Origin: a virus
DNA: 29,956 nt
IMG/VR virus record: IMGVR_UViG_3300030430_002162
Span: 1 to 29,956 of that record
Reading direction: 5' to 3' (one strand)
In this document: positions 21,599-29,291 of the stretch, piece by piece
How the letters are laid out: each line of letters starts with the position of its first letter
Position numbering within the stretch: the first letter of the stretch is position 1
Translations under genes and position numbers: made by a program
Notes under the pieces: model-generated
Databases searched by the model: none
Seen by the model: only the letters and a program-made list of their open reading frames with translations
What the model was told of the DNA's origin: nothing

Positions 21599-22372
21599 AT
21601 GACATCAAACGAAGTAATCAAATTAAAAGACAAAATGCAAAAGTTGCTTAACCACGCAACAAGCGCAGAAAACATTGGTAATCAAGCTGAGGCAGAAGCT
21701 TTTATGAAAAAGCTCAATAAACTTTGTTTACAGCATAAAATAGCCATGACTGAAATACAGGCTTTTGACCCTGAAAATTCAGATGAAAGCATCACAGACC
21801 AAATGGTTGATAAGTATGAAAATGGTTTACCTATTGTTAGCAGAAGGCAAGCAATCGTAGAAAGATTGGCGAGTTGTATTGCAAGAGCAAATAACTGCAC
21901 TTTTCTTATTAGCAGGGGTTCTAATGATATATGGTTTGCAGGAAGAGATCAGGATAGAAAATTTGCTATCCACATGTTCTCTTACGCTTGGAAATCAATG
22001 CTAGAAGATTGCAATAGAGAGCAGAAAAAAACATATTATCATTTTAAAAAGCTAGGTATGTTGGAACAAGCTAAGGGTTTCAAAGCTTCTTTTAAGAAAG
22101 GTTTTGTCAGTGCAATAGAAGATAGATTACATGAAGCTAGAGAAGAAGTCAAAGAGACTGTTGATGAAAAGACTTTTGCTTTAATTACGACAAACCAATT
22201 AGTTGCTGTAAGAGACTATGTGGCAAACAAATACGGAAAGGGCAAAGCTTCTTATGTAAGGGGTCAAAGTTCCAGCAATGAGCATGGTTATAGGGCAGGT
22301 CAAAATTCAGGTAAAAGCGTAAACTTGCACGTAGGAAACATTAGCAGTTCTAAACCTAGATTATTAAATTAA
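21599..22372 (+). CDS. DUF2786-like protein
   Basis: The start is ATG 21599 with GGAG 6 bases upstream; upstream in-frame ATGs at 21569 and 21587 lie in the leader element shared with 13964. 257 residues. Residues ~8-50 (KLKDKMQKLLNHATSAENIGNQAEAEAFMKKLNKLCLQHKI) fit the DUF2786 N-terminal helical motif (KLLxLA...GNxxEAExAxxKAxxLxxxHxI). The rest is helical with YAWKSMLEDCNREQKK and a C-terminal GYRAGQNSGKSVNLH. Phage members of this group are thought to be early DNA-associated proteins, but the function is unknown. It has its own leader and a strong hairpin after it, so it forms a single-gene transcript. Confidence 0.7.
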   Translation: MTSNEVIKLKDKMQKLLNHATSAENIGNQAEAEAFMKKLNKLCLQHKIAMTEIQAFDPENSDESITDQMVDKYENGLPIVSRRQAIVERLASCIARANNCTFLISRGSNDIWFAGRDQDRKFAIHMFSYAWKSMLEDCNREQKKTYYHFKKLGMLEQAKGFKASFKKGFVSAIEDRLHEAREEVKETVDEKTFALITTNQLVAVRDYVANKYGKGKASYVRGQSSSNEHGYRAGQNSGKSVNLHVGNISSSKPRLLN

Positions 22373-22390
22373 TCTCCTTAAGTACGACAA

Positions 22391-22421
22391 GCAGAGCCTC
22401 CATGAGAATTGGGGGCTTTGT
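22391..22421 (+). terminator. Strong hairpin after the DUF2786-like gene
   Basis: GCAGAGCCTCC (22391-22401) pairs with GGGGGCTTTGT (22411-22421) over 11 positions, including three G-U pairs, with a 9-base loop. It is followed by GCATTTTATATT, a weak U tail. It sits 19 bases after the stop codon at 22372 and before the head/packaging genes, as expected of a rho-independent terminator. Confidence 0.65.
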
Positions 22422-22480
22422 GCATTTTATATTACATCATTTTGTTTATAAATTAATAATAAATAAATAAGGAGTATATT

Positions 22481-22570
22481 ATGCCTTACCATCATGGCGG
22501 ATCTAAGAAAAAGAAAAAATCTAAGGGAATGAAAAAGAAAAAAGCGAAGAAGCTTGGAAAAAGAAGATAG
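22481..22570 (+). CDS. Tiny Lys/Arg-rich protein, 29 aa
   Basis: ATG 22481 with AAGGAG 7 bases upstream, TAG at 22568-22570. The peptide begins MPYHHGGSKKKKKSKG and goes on with KKKKAKKLGKRR. The strong ribosome site and the resemblance to MPYH-x-G-x-x-KKKKK micro-proteins that I recall from other aquatic phages support it. It may bind DNA or neutralise charge in the head, but this is a guess. First of a series of basic small proteins before the large terminase. Confidence 0.6.
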   Translation: MPYHHGGSKKKKKSKGMKKKKAKKLGKRR

Positions 22571-22733
22571 GGGAATTACGCTAACAACCGAGTTAGTTGG
22601 TATAAAAAACTTAAAAACAACAGGCAATTACAGGCTTGAATTTGATGTATTTGAGATTGACACTCATAAGGTCAAAGATTTGATAGATAAATTAAATAAA
22701 GCTTTTGTAATGGCATTAGTTGATTATGACTGA
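22554..22733 (+). CDS. Hypothetical protein with TTG start, 59 aa
   Basis: Frame from TTG 22554 (no ATG between it and the upstream in-frame stop at 22530) to TGA 22731-22733. The sequence, EKEDRGITLTTELVGIKNL then TTGNYRLEFDVFEIDTHKVKDLIDKLNKAFVMALVDYD, looks like a real beta-helix fold with alternating hydrophobic residues. It overlaps the tiny basic gene by 17 bases and the next gene by 8 bases. No family recognised. Confidence 0.6.
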   Translation: MEKEDRGITLTTELVGIKNLKTTGNYRLEFDVFEIDTHKVKDLIDKLNKAFVMALVDYD

Positions 22734-23067
22734 TAAACAAACACAGAGCAAACATAAACAACATAATGATACTGGAGGTTTTGCAAAAGGCAACACTTTG
22801 GGAAACAGGTGGAAAAAAGGTGAGTCTGGAAACCCAAATGGCAGAAAGAATGCTTATACCGATTTAATAAAAGATTTTAGTTTTGCTAAAAAAGGCGACA
22901 AAGAAAGAAGAGAGGTTGTTGTGTCAAAGTTATTTCAATTAGCAGAACGTGGAGATCTCAGAGCTATACAGTTTATTGTGGAAAGATTAGAAGGTAAAGC
23001 ACTGGACAGGCAAGAAACAGTAACAAAATCAGAACCAATACAAGTAATGGTAATAGACGATGGCTAA
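22726..23067 (+). CDS. Small terminase-like protein (DUF5681-type)
   Basis: 113 residues from ATG 22726 (a TTG two codons earlier is also in frame). It carries GGFAKGNTLGNRWKKGESGNPNGRKN, the F-x-x-G-x-S-G-N-P-x-G-R motif of DUF5681, then a helical part (VVSKLFQLAERGDLRAIQFIVERLEGKALDRQETVT) ending in EPIQVMVIDDG, which is common in small terminase-like proteins just before the large subunit. It would recognise phage DNA for packaging. It overlaps the next gene by 8 bases. Two small genes lie between it and the large terminase. Confidence 0.65.
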   Translation: MTDKQTQSKHKQHNDTGGFAKGNTLGNRWKKGESGNPNGRKNAYTDLIKDFSFAKKGDKERREVVVSKLFQLAERGDLRAIQFIVERLEGKALDRQETVTKSEPIQVMVIDDG

Positions 23068-23320
23068 AAAAAGAAAAACAATTTCTACCAGACTAGGTGC
23101 TTTGGCAAAAAAGCATAAAATATCTAAATCATCTTTGATGAAAGTATACAAAAGAGGTTTGGGTGCTGCAGTGAGCAGTGGAACCAGAAAAGGAATGACG
23201 CCTAGTAGCTGGGGGATAGCAAGAGTAAACTCCTTTATTAAAATAGTAAAAGGTCAAAAAAGAATTAAGCACGACCCAATATTAGTAAGGAAAGAAAGAA
23301 AAAGAAGAAGGAAAAAATGA
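23060..23320 (+). CDS. DUF5824-like basic protein, 86 aa
   Basis: Strongly basic protein with ISTRLGALAKKHKISKSSLMKVYKRGLGAAVSSGTRKGMTPSSWGIARVNSFI, which matches from memory the DUF5824 pattern (KKxxxSxxxLKxVYKRGLxAW...GxxPGxTxxQWxxARVNSFxxxxG). The function is not known; genes of this type occur in phages near structural genes. It overlaps both neighbours, in the packaging block. The C-terminus is a long run of Arg and Lys. Confidence 0.7.
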   Translation: MAKKRKTISTRLGALAKKHKISKSSLMKVYKRGLGAAVSSGTRKGMTPSSWGIARVNSFIKIVKGQKRIKHDPILVRKERKRRRKK

Positions 23321-23490
23321 AGGTCAAAGGCGTTAGTGTAGATGGCTTAAGCAAAAGGCAAGTAACTGCGATGAGAAGGCACGCAAGACACCACACAAGA
23401 AAACATTTAAGAGCCATGGTAACAGCAATGAGGAAAGGCAGAACATTTGTTCAGTCCCATAGAATAGCACAAAAAAAGGTGGGCAAATGA
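23317..23490 (+). CDS. Small basic His/Arg-rich protein, 57 aa
   Basis: ATG 23317 overlaps the preceding stop (ATGA) and TGA 23488-23490 overlaps the next ATG. The sequence MKVKGVSVDGLSKRQVTAMRRHARHHTRKHLRAM then VTAMRKGRTFVQSHRIAQKKVGK resembles a family of tiny phage proteins (KxxxxLTKRQxxxMxxHxxHHTxKHLxxMxxxMxxGxTFxxAHxxAxKxVGK) found near DUF5824-like genes. Function unknown; the histidine- and arginine-rich helices suggest DNA binding. Confidence 0.7.
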   Translation: MKVKGVSVDGLSKRQVTAMRRHARHHTRKHLRAMVTAMRKGRTFVQSHRIAQKKVGK

Positions 23491-23684
23491 GGAGAAAGAA
23501 AAAAAGAAAGATGAACAGAAAAGTGGCTAAAGATAAAACTTATAAAACTGTGCCAAAAAAATACCTTACAGGAACCAAAGGGGCAAAAAGAAAGCAAAGG
23601 GCAAGAGATATTGCAAGAATGCAAAGAATATATAAGCAGGGTAAAAAAATTCCTAAATCTTTATATAACAGGGTGTTTGGTTGA
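23487..23684 (+). CDS. Small basic protein, 65 aa
   Basis: ATG 23487 in an ATGA overlap; the stop TGA 23682-23684 overlaps the TTG start of the large terminase. Lys/Arg-rich N-terminus, then TVPKKYLTGTKGAKRKQRARDIARMQRIYKQGKKIPKSLYNRVFG. The VPKKYLxGxKGxKR...RxxxxxxMxxxYKxGKxIPKS pattern is common in aquatic phage genomes near packaging genes. No function known. Confidence 0.7.
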   Translation: MRRKKKRKMNRKVAKDKTYKTVPKKYLTGTKGAKRKQRARDIARMQRIYKQGKKIPKSLYNRVFG

Positions 23685-24883
23685 TTAATTGGAGTTTAAA
23701 CAAAACTAGAAAAGATATATTAAATCACCCTGCAAGATTTAAAGTAATAGTTGCTGGTCGCAGATGGGGCAAAACAATATTAAGTTTAATGTATCTTTTA
23801 AAAGAGCCTTTTCAATTAGCTGAAAGAAGATGGTTTATAACCCCAACTTACAGACAAGGTAAAATGATTGTATTTCCTGTTTTAAGGCAAATGTTTGGAG
23901 CATTTAAAAACGCCAAGTTAAATGAATCTGAAATGAGCGTTATCTTCGAGAATGGTGCAGAATTAGCAGTCAAAGGTGCAGACAATGAACATAATTTAAG
24001 GGGTGTAGAGCTTACAAAAGTCGTAATGGATGAAATGGCATATATTAAACCACATGTGTGGGAAGAAATCGTTATGCCTATGCTTTCTACAACCAAGGGA
24101 GAATGTCTATTTATAGGGACACCTAGTGGTTATGATATGATGTATGAGCTTTATAGCAAAGGGCAATCAGAACAGAATTGGAAGTCATGGCAGTTTACTA
24201 CACTGCAGGGAGGTTTTGTAAGCAAAGAAGAAGTTGAACTTGCTAAAAGGACTATGGATGAAACTGTATTTAAACAAGAATTTGAGGGTTCATTTGAAAC
24301 AACTGGCAACAGGGCTGCATGGAACTTTGATAGAAACGTACATTGTGTTAAGGCAAAAGATATGTCTAATAAGTTATGGTGGGGCTGTGACTTCAATGTT
24401 GATTTTAATACAGCAGTTTTATGTACAGAATATACAGATGGCACTATACATTTTTATGAAGAAATAAGATTAAAAAATAGCAATACTGAAGAACTTGCTA
24501 TGGCTATGAAAAGAATAGCACCAAATATTGAATGTTATCCTGACCCTGCTGGAAAGGCACGATCTACCACCAGCAGAAGAAGTGATCACCAAATATTAAG
24601 AGATCATGGGTTTATTATTCGCACTAAGAACAGGCATCCAAGCCATATAGACAGGCTAAATAGTTTAAATAGAAAGCTAAAAGATGCCGAGGGTAAAATA
24701 GGTATGACTGTAGACCCTAAATGCAAATTCTTAGTAAAAGATTTAGAGCAATGCCAAAGGGACAAAAAAGGCGGTCTTGCAAAAGACAATATGGAACTAA
24801 CACATGCACTTGATGCTTGTAGTTATGGAATAGAATACAAGTTTCCAATCAGGCGTATGGTAGGAACAACACGTAAATGGTAA
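23681..24883 (+). CDS. terL: Terminase large subunit
   Basis: 400 residues. The start is TTG 23681, overlapping the previous stop (TTGA); the first internal ATG falls after the ATPase Walker A, so it cannot be the start. ATPase: Walker A AGRRWGKT (25-32), Walker B KVVMDE (D117-E118), coupling motif FIGTPSG (144-150). Nuclease (RNase H-like): D237 in GCDFNVDF, D288 in YPDPAG, D378 in HALDACSYG. This motor cuts concatemeric DNA and pumps it through the portal encoded next. At 400 residues it is compact but carries all motifs. Confidence 0.95.
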   Translation: MINWSLNKTRKDILNHPARFKVIVAGRRWGKTILSLMYLLKEPFQLAERRWFITPTYRQGKMIVFPVLRQMFGAFKNAKLNESEMSVIFENGAELAVKGADNEHNLRGVELTKVVMDEMAYIKPHVWEEIVMPMLSTTKGECLFIGTPSGYDMMYELYSKGQSEQNWKSWQFTTLQGGFVSKEEVELAKRTMDETVFKQEFEGSFETTGNRAAWNFDRNVHCVKAKDMSNKLWWGCDFNVDFNTAVLCTEYTDGTIHFYEEIRLKNSNTEELAMAMKRIAPNIECYPDPAGKARSTTSRRSDHQILRDHGFIIRTKNRHPSHIDRLNSLNRKLKDAEGKIGMTVDPKCKFLVKDLEQCQRDKKGGLAKDNMELTHALDACSYGIEYKFPIRRMVGTTRKW

Positions 24884-24892
24884 GAGGTCAAC

Positions 24893-26263
24893 ATGTTCAA
24901 TTTTGGTAAAAGTGTAAATAGAATTTTAATCCCTGATCTTTCAGAGCAGGCTGTATTAAGTAGCGTAGTAGATGCAGGGCAAAATTACTTAGCTCAAAAA
25001 AATTACGATATGATGGAATCATTAGATTTTTATTATAATCAAAATTTAGATAAGCATATAGAACAGTGGTTTGCTAGTGAATCATTAAGCCAAGTTCCAC
25101 CCTTTATTGGCTCTTGTGTACCTAGATTTGCAAAAGCAAGAATGATGATATATAAAGAGAATGCTAAAAGGTTAATTGCTGGAGAGGTCAATGATGACTA
25201 CAATCAACTAACTTATAGAATAAACACAAAAACACGTGAATTTAGCGAGTTAGCGTGGTTATTAGGGTGTTGCTACATGAAGTCAATGTACAATGAAAGA
25301 AAGAATAGGCTTGAATATGAGATATTACCTAACGTTCAAGAGTACTATGTAAGAGGAGAAACAGAGCCATTTGCTTATAGCTATGAAATAGAAAACGTAG
25401 ACCCCACTAAAAAAAGATTTGTGTTTTGGTCAGAAGAAAGAGATGGCGTACAAGGAATGCATTTTGAATATGATGAAAAAGGATACAGGTTTGCTGTAAA
25501 AGAAAACTCAGAAATGATAAATCCTTATGGTATCGTGCCAATATCTAAAGTAGCTTTTAGTAAGGCATCTTATGATGTCACAAGAGCAGGTCTACATATA
25601 GCAATAGCTATGACTGAGATAGCTTTATCAGTTAGATTTAGGTTAGGTCAGCCTGTATTTACAGGATTGGAAGAAGGTCAAAGCAAACTTTCTGCAGGGA
25701 TAGATAATGCATATATTTTACCAGAGGGCGCAACTTTTAATTATGTAGCTCCCGGAGGTAGTTTAATTGAGCTTATAGAGGCAACAAAGTCTATGGCTAA
25801 TCAAGTCGCAGAAAACAATCAATTGCGAATCAGGTGGGGTGAGTCAGGAGGCAATGCCCCTAGTGGCGAGGCTCTTAGAATAATGGAGATTGAAAATTTA
25901 GAGGCAAGGAAAAGTGATGAAGCTATATTCAGAGAGTTTGAGCATGATAGGTATGAAATAGATAGGCGTATTTTAGAGGTGCATAATATTTTGACTTTAT
26001 CTGAAGAATATGCCGTAGACTTTGGCGAAGTAACTTTTCCAATGTCGCCTAAAGAAGAGCGTGAAATGTTATCATGGAAATTAGATAATAATATAATTAG
26101 CCAAAAAGATTTACTATTATATTATAATCCTGATATGAGCGAAGAAGAATTAGAAATGAAAATGTCAGGTATCATGCAAGAGAATCAAACAGTAGCGAAC
26201 TCTCAGCAACCACAATCATCTTTCCAAAGAATATTAAATGGCGCAAGTCCAACCAGCAGTTAA
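24893..26263 (+). CDS. Portal protein
   Basis: 456 residues, directly after the terminase and before a Mu F-like protein, the normal order. The N-terminal ~100 residues (FYYNQNLDKHIEQWFA, PPFIGSCVPRFAKARMMIYKENAKR), the wing (ELAWLLGCCYMKSMY, RLEYEILPNVQEYYV) and the stem helix (GGSLIELIEATKSMANQVAENNQLR, then SGEALRIMEIENLEARKSDEAIFREFEHDRYEIDRR) fit SPP1 gp6/HK97-type portals. It forms the dodecameric channel for DNA. The C-terminus is Gln/Ser-rich and probably disordered. It overlaps the next gene by 26 bases. Confidence 0.85.
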   Translation: MFNFGKSVNRILIPDLSEQAVLSSVVDAGQNYLAQKNYDMMESLDFYYNQNLDKHIEQWFASESLSQVPPFIGSCVPRFAKARMMIYKENAKRLIAGEVNDDYNQLTYRINTKTREFSELAWLLGCCYMKSMYNERKNRLEYEILPNVQEYYVRGETEPFAYSYEIENVDPTKKRFVFWSEERDGVQGMHFEYDEKGYRFAVKENSEMINPYGIVPISKVAFSKASYDVTRAGLHIAIAMTEIALSVRFRLGQPVFTGLEEGQSKLSAGIDNAYILPEGATFNYVAPGGSLIELIEATKSMANQVAENNQLRIRWGESGGNAPSGEALRIMEIENLEARKSDEAIFREFEHDRYEIDRRILEVHNILTLSEEYAVDFGEVTFPMSPKEEREMLSWKLDNNIISQKDLLLYYNPDMSEEELEMKMSGIMQENQTVANSQQPQSSFQRILNGASPTSS

Positions 26264-26936
26264 TTCATTTGTTAAAAATATAGAAAAGCTAGAAAGAAAA
26301 TTTCAAGGAAGGCTAAGAACTGTTGTAAGGGGACTAAGTGCAATGTCTGATTCCCAACTCATTACAGCAGTAGGTCAGCTTAATCTTTTTAATGAAATAA
26401 TCGAACAGGGATATGGTGATGCCCTAAACAATTTGGATGCTGAATATGAAAAGATACTTTCACAAGCTGTCGCAGAAGCTACCAAAAGAGGGCTTACCCC
26501 ATTAGGTGGGGCTGGGTTGCAAGGCTTGGAAACATTAAGGGACTTGAATACGGCAGAACTTTTAGGCAGTGCAAGGGCTTATTCAAATAGATTAACTACA
26601 TCAATATTTCAAAACCTTTATGCTGGAGTATCTATAAATGACACTATATCAGCACTTGAAGGAATACCCTTAGCAGATTATCAATTAAATACAGCTACCT
26701 ATACAAGTATTAAAACATTTGATGACACAGCTAGATATAAAGTATTTGAAGGGCTTGATGTAAAGTGGACATACTTTGGTCCACTTGATTCAAAGACAAG
26801 GGAAAGCTGTAGAAATACAAAAGATTTTGAAAAAAGATTTCCAAAAGGACTATCTGAGCAACAAGTATTAGACTCAGAAACACCATTTGGGTTCAGGGGT
26901 GGTTTTAACTGCCGTCATAGTTGGGAAGTAAAGTAA
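26238..26936 (+). CDS. Head morphogenesis protein (Mu F/SPP1 gp7-like)
   Basis: 232 residues. The helical N-terminal two thirds are followed by the family's C-terminal signature: WTYFGPLDSKTRESCRNT (about 184-201), then TPFGFRGGFNCRHSWEV (about 215-231), which matches the x-G-x-x-D-x-x-T-R-x-x-C ... N-C-R-H pattern of minor head proteins. A few copies sit near the portal inside the head. It overlaps the portal gene by 26 bases and the next gene in TAATG. Confidence 0.8.
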   Translation: MAQVQPAVNSFVKNIEKLERKFQGRLRTVVRGLSAMSDSQLITAVGQLNLFNEIIEQGYGDALNNLDAEYEKILSQAVAEATKRGLTPLGGAGLQGLETLRDLNTAELLGSARAYSNRLTTSIFQNLYAGVSINDTISALEGIPLADYQLNTATYTSIKTFDDTARYKVFEGLDVKWTYFGPLDSKTRESCRNTKDFEKRFPKGLSEQQVLDSETPFGFRGGFNCRHSWEVK

Positions 26937-27463
26937 TGAAAGCAGATGATATAGCAAAACAAAAAGCAAAAGACTGGTTAATACTAGGTGGTAAGTTAGT
27001 TACTAGAATACTTGAAGATACTGATAAGGGTATAAGTCAAGATGGTGACGGATTTACAAAAGACTTTCCTCCATATTCCAAAAAAGGTGCAAACATAGGT
27101 TTTAGAAGAATTGGAAAAGGTGATAAAAGAAGAACTGTGTTTATAGATAGTTATTTAAATAAGAAAAAAGAAGGAAGGGCTACACCAAAAGGTGTACAAG
27201 CTAACAAACAGGTGTCCCCTCCTAATCTAAGGCTTACAGGGGTAATGCTTAATTCATTAAAGGCACAAAGAGCAACCTCTAATAGTGTAGAATTAAATTA
27301 TAGGGATGGATTAAAGTTTGAGGGTAATGCCAAAAATGGTAGAAATGTTTATGGTCTAAATGATAAAAACGAGGCTTTTGTAAAAGAATATTTTGAAAAT
27401 ATTATTGATAACAGAATAGTTAAATTCAGCAAAAAAGATATAATAATTGATTTAAATGTATAA
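26936..27463 (+). CDS. Putative virion morphogenesis/neck protein
   Basis: The start is ATG 26936, overlapping the upstream TAA (TAATG); an earlier TTG at 26921 is inside the previous gene. 175 residues, basic. It carries SPPNLRLTGVMLNSLKA and later YGLNDKNEAFVKEYFENII, similar to the LxxTGxLxxSI ... GTxxxxAxxHxxG arrangement of Mu gpG/HK97 gp10-type morphogenesis proteins. Its place between the head morphogenesis protein and the scaffold supports a head or neck assembly role. No protease motif is visible. Confidence 0.6.
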   Translation: MKADDIAKQKAKDWLILGGKLVTRILEDTDKGISQDGDGFTKDFPPYSKKGANIGFRRIGKGDKRRTVFIDSYLNKKKEGRATPKGVQANKQVSPPNLRLTGVMLNSLKAQRATSNSVELNYRDGLKFEGNAKNGRNVYGLNDKNEAFVKEYFENIIDNRIVKFSKKDIIIDLNV

Positions 27464-27522
27464 GAAAGTTTTAGAAAAAACTAACATAATTGTAAATTTA
27501 ATTAACAAAAGAGGAAGGCAGA

Positions 27523-28059
27523 ATGTCTGAAACTACAACAGAACAAGCACAAGAACCTGTGCAAGAGGTGGCTCCTGAAAGCCAAGTAGAAACAACAACT
27601 AACCCTGAAGTTGGTAGTTTAATTGCAGAAAGCAAAAAGTATAGAAATAGGGCGCAGGAAATCGAATCTAAATATGCTGAATTGAAGGCTCAAGTTGAAA
27701 AAGATAAAGAAGCTAAGATGATAAAGCAGAATGAATGGAAAGAACTATCTACAAAATATAAATCTCAAATAGATAGTATTATGCCTGAATATGAAAGATT
27801 AAAAGCTATGGAAAATTCAAAAAGAGAATCTTTACTAGATACATTAGATGACGATTTAAGAGATAAATTAAAAGATGCAGATATTTCAGTAATTGAAACT
27901 GTATCTAATAAATTAAAAACAGAAAAGCAAGATGTCCCTAGTACAAGCAACACCCCTTCCGCACCAAATAACCCTTCTAGTAAAAGCTGGGTAGATTTGT
28001 CCAACGAAGAAAGAAGAGCAAACTGGGGAAAGATTTTGCAGAGTTATGTTAAAAGGTAA
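27523..28059 (+). CDS. Putative capsid scaffolding protein
   Basis: 178 residues with the usual features of a scaffold: a Gln/Glu/Thr-rich, disordered N-terminus (about 1-30), a long charged coiled coil (about 38-95, SKKYRNRAQEIESKYAELKAQVEKDKEAK), then a helical and Pro/Ser/Asn linker (SNTPSAPNNPSSKS) and a short C-terminal helix (VDLSNEERRANWGKILQSYVKR) that would bind the coat protein. It directly precedes the major capsid gene and has an AGAGGAAGG ribosome site. It would shape the procapsid and then leave. No separate protease gene was found. Confidence 0.75.
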   Translation: MSETTTEQAQEPVQEVAPESQVETTTNPEVGSLIAESKKYRNRAQEIESKYAELKAQVEKDKEAKMIKQNEWKELSTKYKSQIDSIMPEYERLKAMENSKRESLLDTLDDDLRDKLKDADISVIETVSNKLKTEKQDVPSTSNTPSAPNNPSSKSWVDLSNEERRANWGKILQSYVKR

Positions 28060-28066
28060 ATAGAAA

Positions 28067-28963
28067 ATGGCAAAGATGTATCAAGGAAATGCCACTACTA
28101 AATCTACCGATCAGCATTTTATTCCTGAAATCTGGGGAGAAGGCATATATAAATACTTCGACCGCAGTACAGTTTTTAGAGGATTAATTGATGATTATTC
28201 AGCAGTATTTTCTGGTGCTGGATTTGGTGATGTATTGCATATTCCTGAAATTAGTTTAATTAGTGCTTCAGATAAAGATGCTGGCAGTGATGTAGAATAT
28301 GATGCAACCGCAACAACTGAAACACAGCTAACAGTAAACAAGCACAAGTATGTCGCTAAATTATTTGAAGATGTGTTAGAAATTCAAAGCAATGCAGATA
28401 TGGTTGAGCGTTACTCTAGAATGATGGGTGAAGCTCTTGCAAGACAAGTAGATTCAGACATTTATGCAGAATTATCAAATTTAGAATTAAGTTTAAACTT
28501 ATCTGATGATGATACTTTGACTGCAGCTAAGTTTGAAGAAGCTTTAGCAACTTTAGGTGATGCTGGTATTCCTTACATGGATGGTGAAGTAGCTATGGTT
28601 GTTAATCCTAAGTTGTTTGCTGATATTTTAAACCCAAGTGCTGGAATAGCTCAATTCTTTATTAGAAATGATGCAGTTGGTGAAGGTAATAGAGGTTTGA
28701 GATCAGGAATGGTTGGATCACTTTATGGAATGGATGTATATATGTCCAATACAGTATCAAGTGGTGGTAATGCAAATACTATTTCTGGAGTTATCTTTCA
28801 TAAAACTGCTTGTGCGTTTGCTGCACAACAGGAAGTTAGAGTTCAGTCAGAATATTCTATTGATGCTTTAGGTACTAAAGTGGTCGCAGACTTGCTTTAT
28901 GGTGTCAAAAGAATTGATGATACTGATAACAAGAAAGGTATTAAAATCCGTAATAAGGATTAA
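28067..28963 (+). CDS. Major capsid protein (HK97-fold)
   Basis: 298 residues, soluble, starting 7 bases after the scaffold gene. The pattern of FIPEIWGEGIYKYFDRSTVFRGLIDD, a beta-hinge (GFGDVLHIPEISLISASD), a long spine-helix region (ADMVERYSRMMGEALARQVDSDIYAEL) and an A-domain (EVAMVVNPKLFADILN..., GMVGSLYGMDVYMSNTVSSGG, HKTACAFAAQQEVRVQSEYSIDALGTKVVADLLYGVKRID) is that of HK97-fold coat proteins lacking an N-terminal prohead domain. Position after the scaffold agrees. A hairpin follows its stop. Confidence 0.9.
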   Translation: MAKMYQGNATTKSTDQHFIPEIWGEGIYKYFDRSTVFRGLIDDYSAVFSGAGFGDVLHIPEISLISASDKDAGSDVEYDATATTETQLTVNKHKYVAKLFEDVLEIQSNADMVERYSRMMGEALARQVDSDIYAELSNLELSLNLSDDDTLTAAKFEEALATLGDAGIPYMDGEVAMVVNPKLFADILNPSAGIAQFFIRNDAVGEGNRGLRSGMVGSLYGMDVYMSNTVSSGGNANTISGVIFHKTACAFAAQQEVRVQSEYSIDALGTKVVADLLYGVKRIDDTDNKKGIKIRNKD

Positions 28964-28977
28964 TAATACATAAATAG

Positions 28978-29004
28978 ATAGGGGTGAGGTTTTCTTGCCC
29001 CTAT
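28978..29004 (+). terminator. Hairpin after the major capsid gene
   Basis: ATAGGGGTGAG (28978-28988) pairs with CTTGCCCCTAT (28994-29004) over 11 positions with two G-U pairs and a 5-base loop. It starts 15 bases after the capsid stop. It has no run of T after it (TCTAAAAGG follows, which is the next ribosome site), so it is more likely to protect the capsid mRNA 3' end or attenuate downstream transcription than to stop it fully. Confidence 0.6.
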
Positions 29005-29019
29005 TCTAAAAGGTTTAAT

Positions 29020-29238
29020 ATGGAATATTGGCATAGAAAATTAGATAATAAACTTGAAAGACTTGAAAAAGAACAATTACAAAAACACCCTGAATTATTA
29101 GGTTTTTTAGAAAGTAAAGGTTATGTAAGGGTAAACAGTGAAACTGACCTTACAGCCTATAAAAAACCGGTTAAAAGGGCATCAGTAAAAAAAGCAGTAA
29201 AGAAAGTAGCTAAGAAAGTTACAAAAAAGAAAAAATAA
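29020..29238 (+). CDS. Small protein with histone-like Lys/Ala-rich tail, 72 aa
   Basis: The start is ATG 29020 behind AAAAGG; a GTG at 28984 lies inside the capsid hairpin and is rejected. Residues 1-50 are helical and charged (EYWHRKLDNKLERLEKEQLQKHPELLGFLESKGY). The tail is KRASVKKAVKKVAKKV followed by TKKKK, a repeat rich in Lys, Ala and Val like histone H1-type or HU-like C-termini. It may bind DNA in the head. It follows the capsid gene, so it might be a virion component. Family not recognised. Confidence 0.65.
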   Translation: MEYWHRKLDNKLERLEKEQLQKHPELLGFLESKGYVRVNSETDLTAYKKPVKRASVKKAVKKVAKKVTKKKK

Positions 29239-29291
29239 ATAGATAAAGCACGATCCATTCACGCTTTGTCATGGCTTAGGAAGGAAGTAAA

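Noticed and set aside
24234-24467. A 77-codon + strand frame inside the large terminase gene.
   Set aside because: It overlaps the nuclease-domain coding sequence and lacks a ribosome site.
29246-29270. A weak hairpin AAAGC ... GCTTT before the 29292 gene.
   Set aside because: Only 5 base pairs with a large loop, common by chance.
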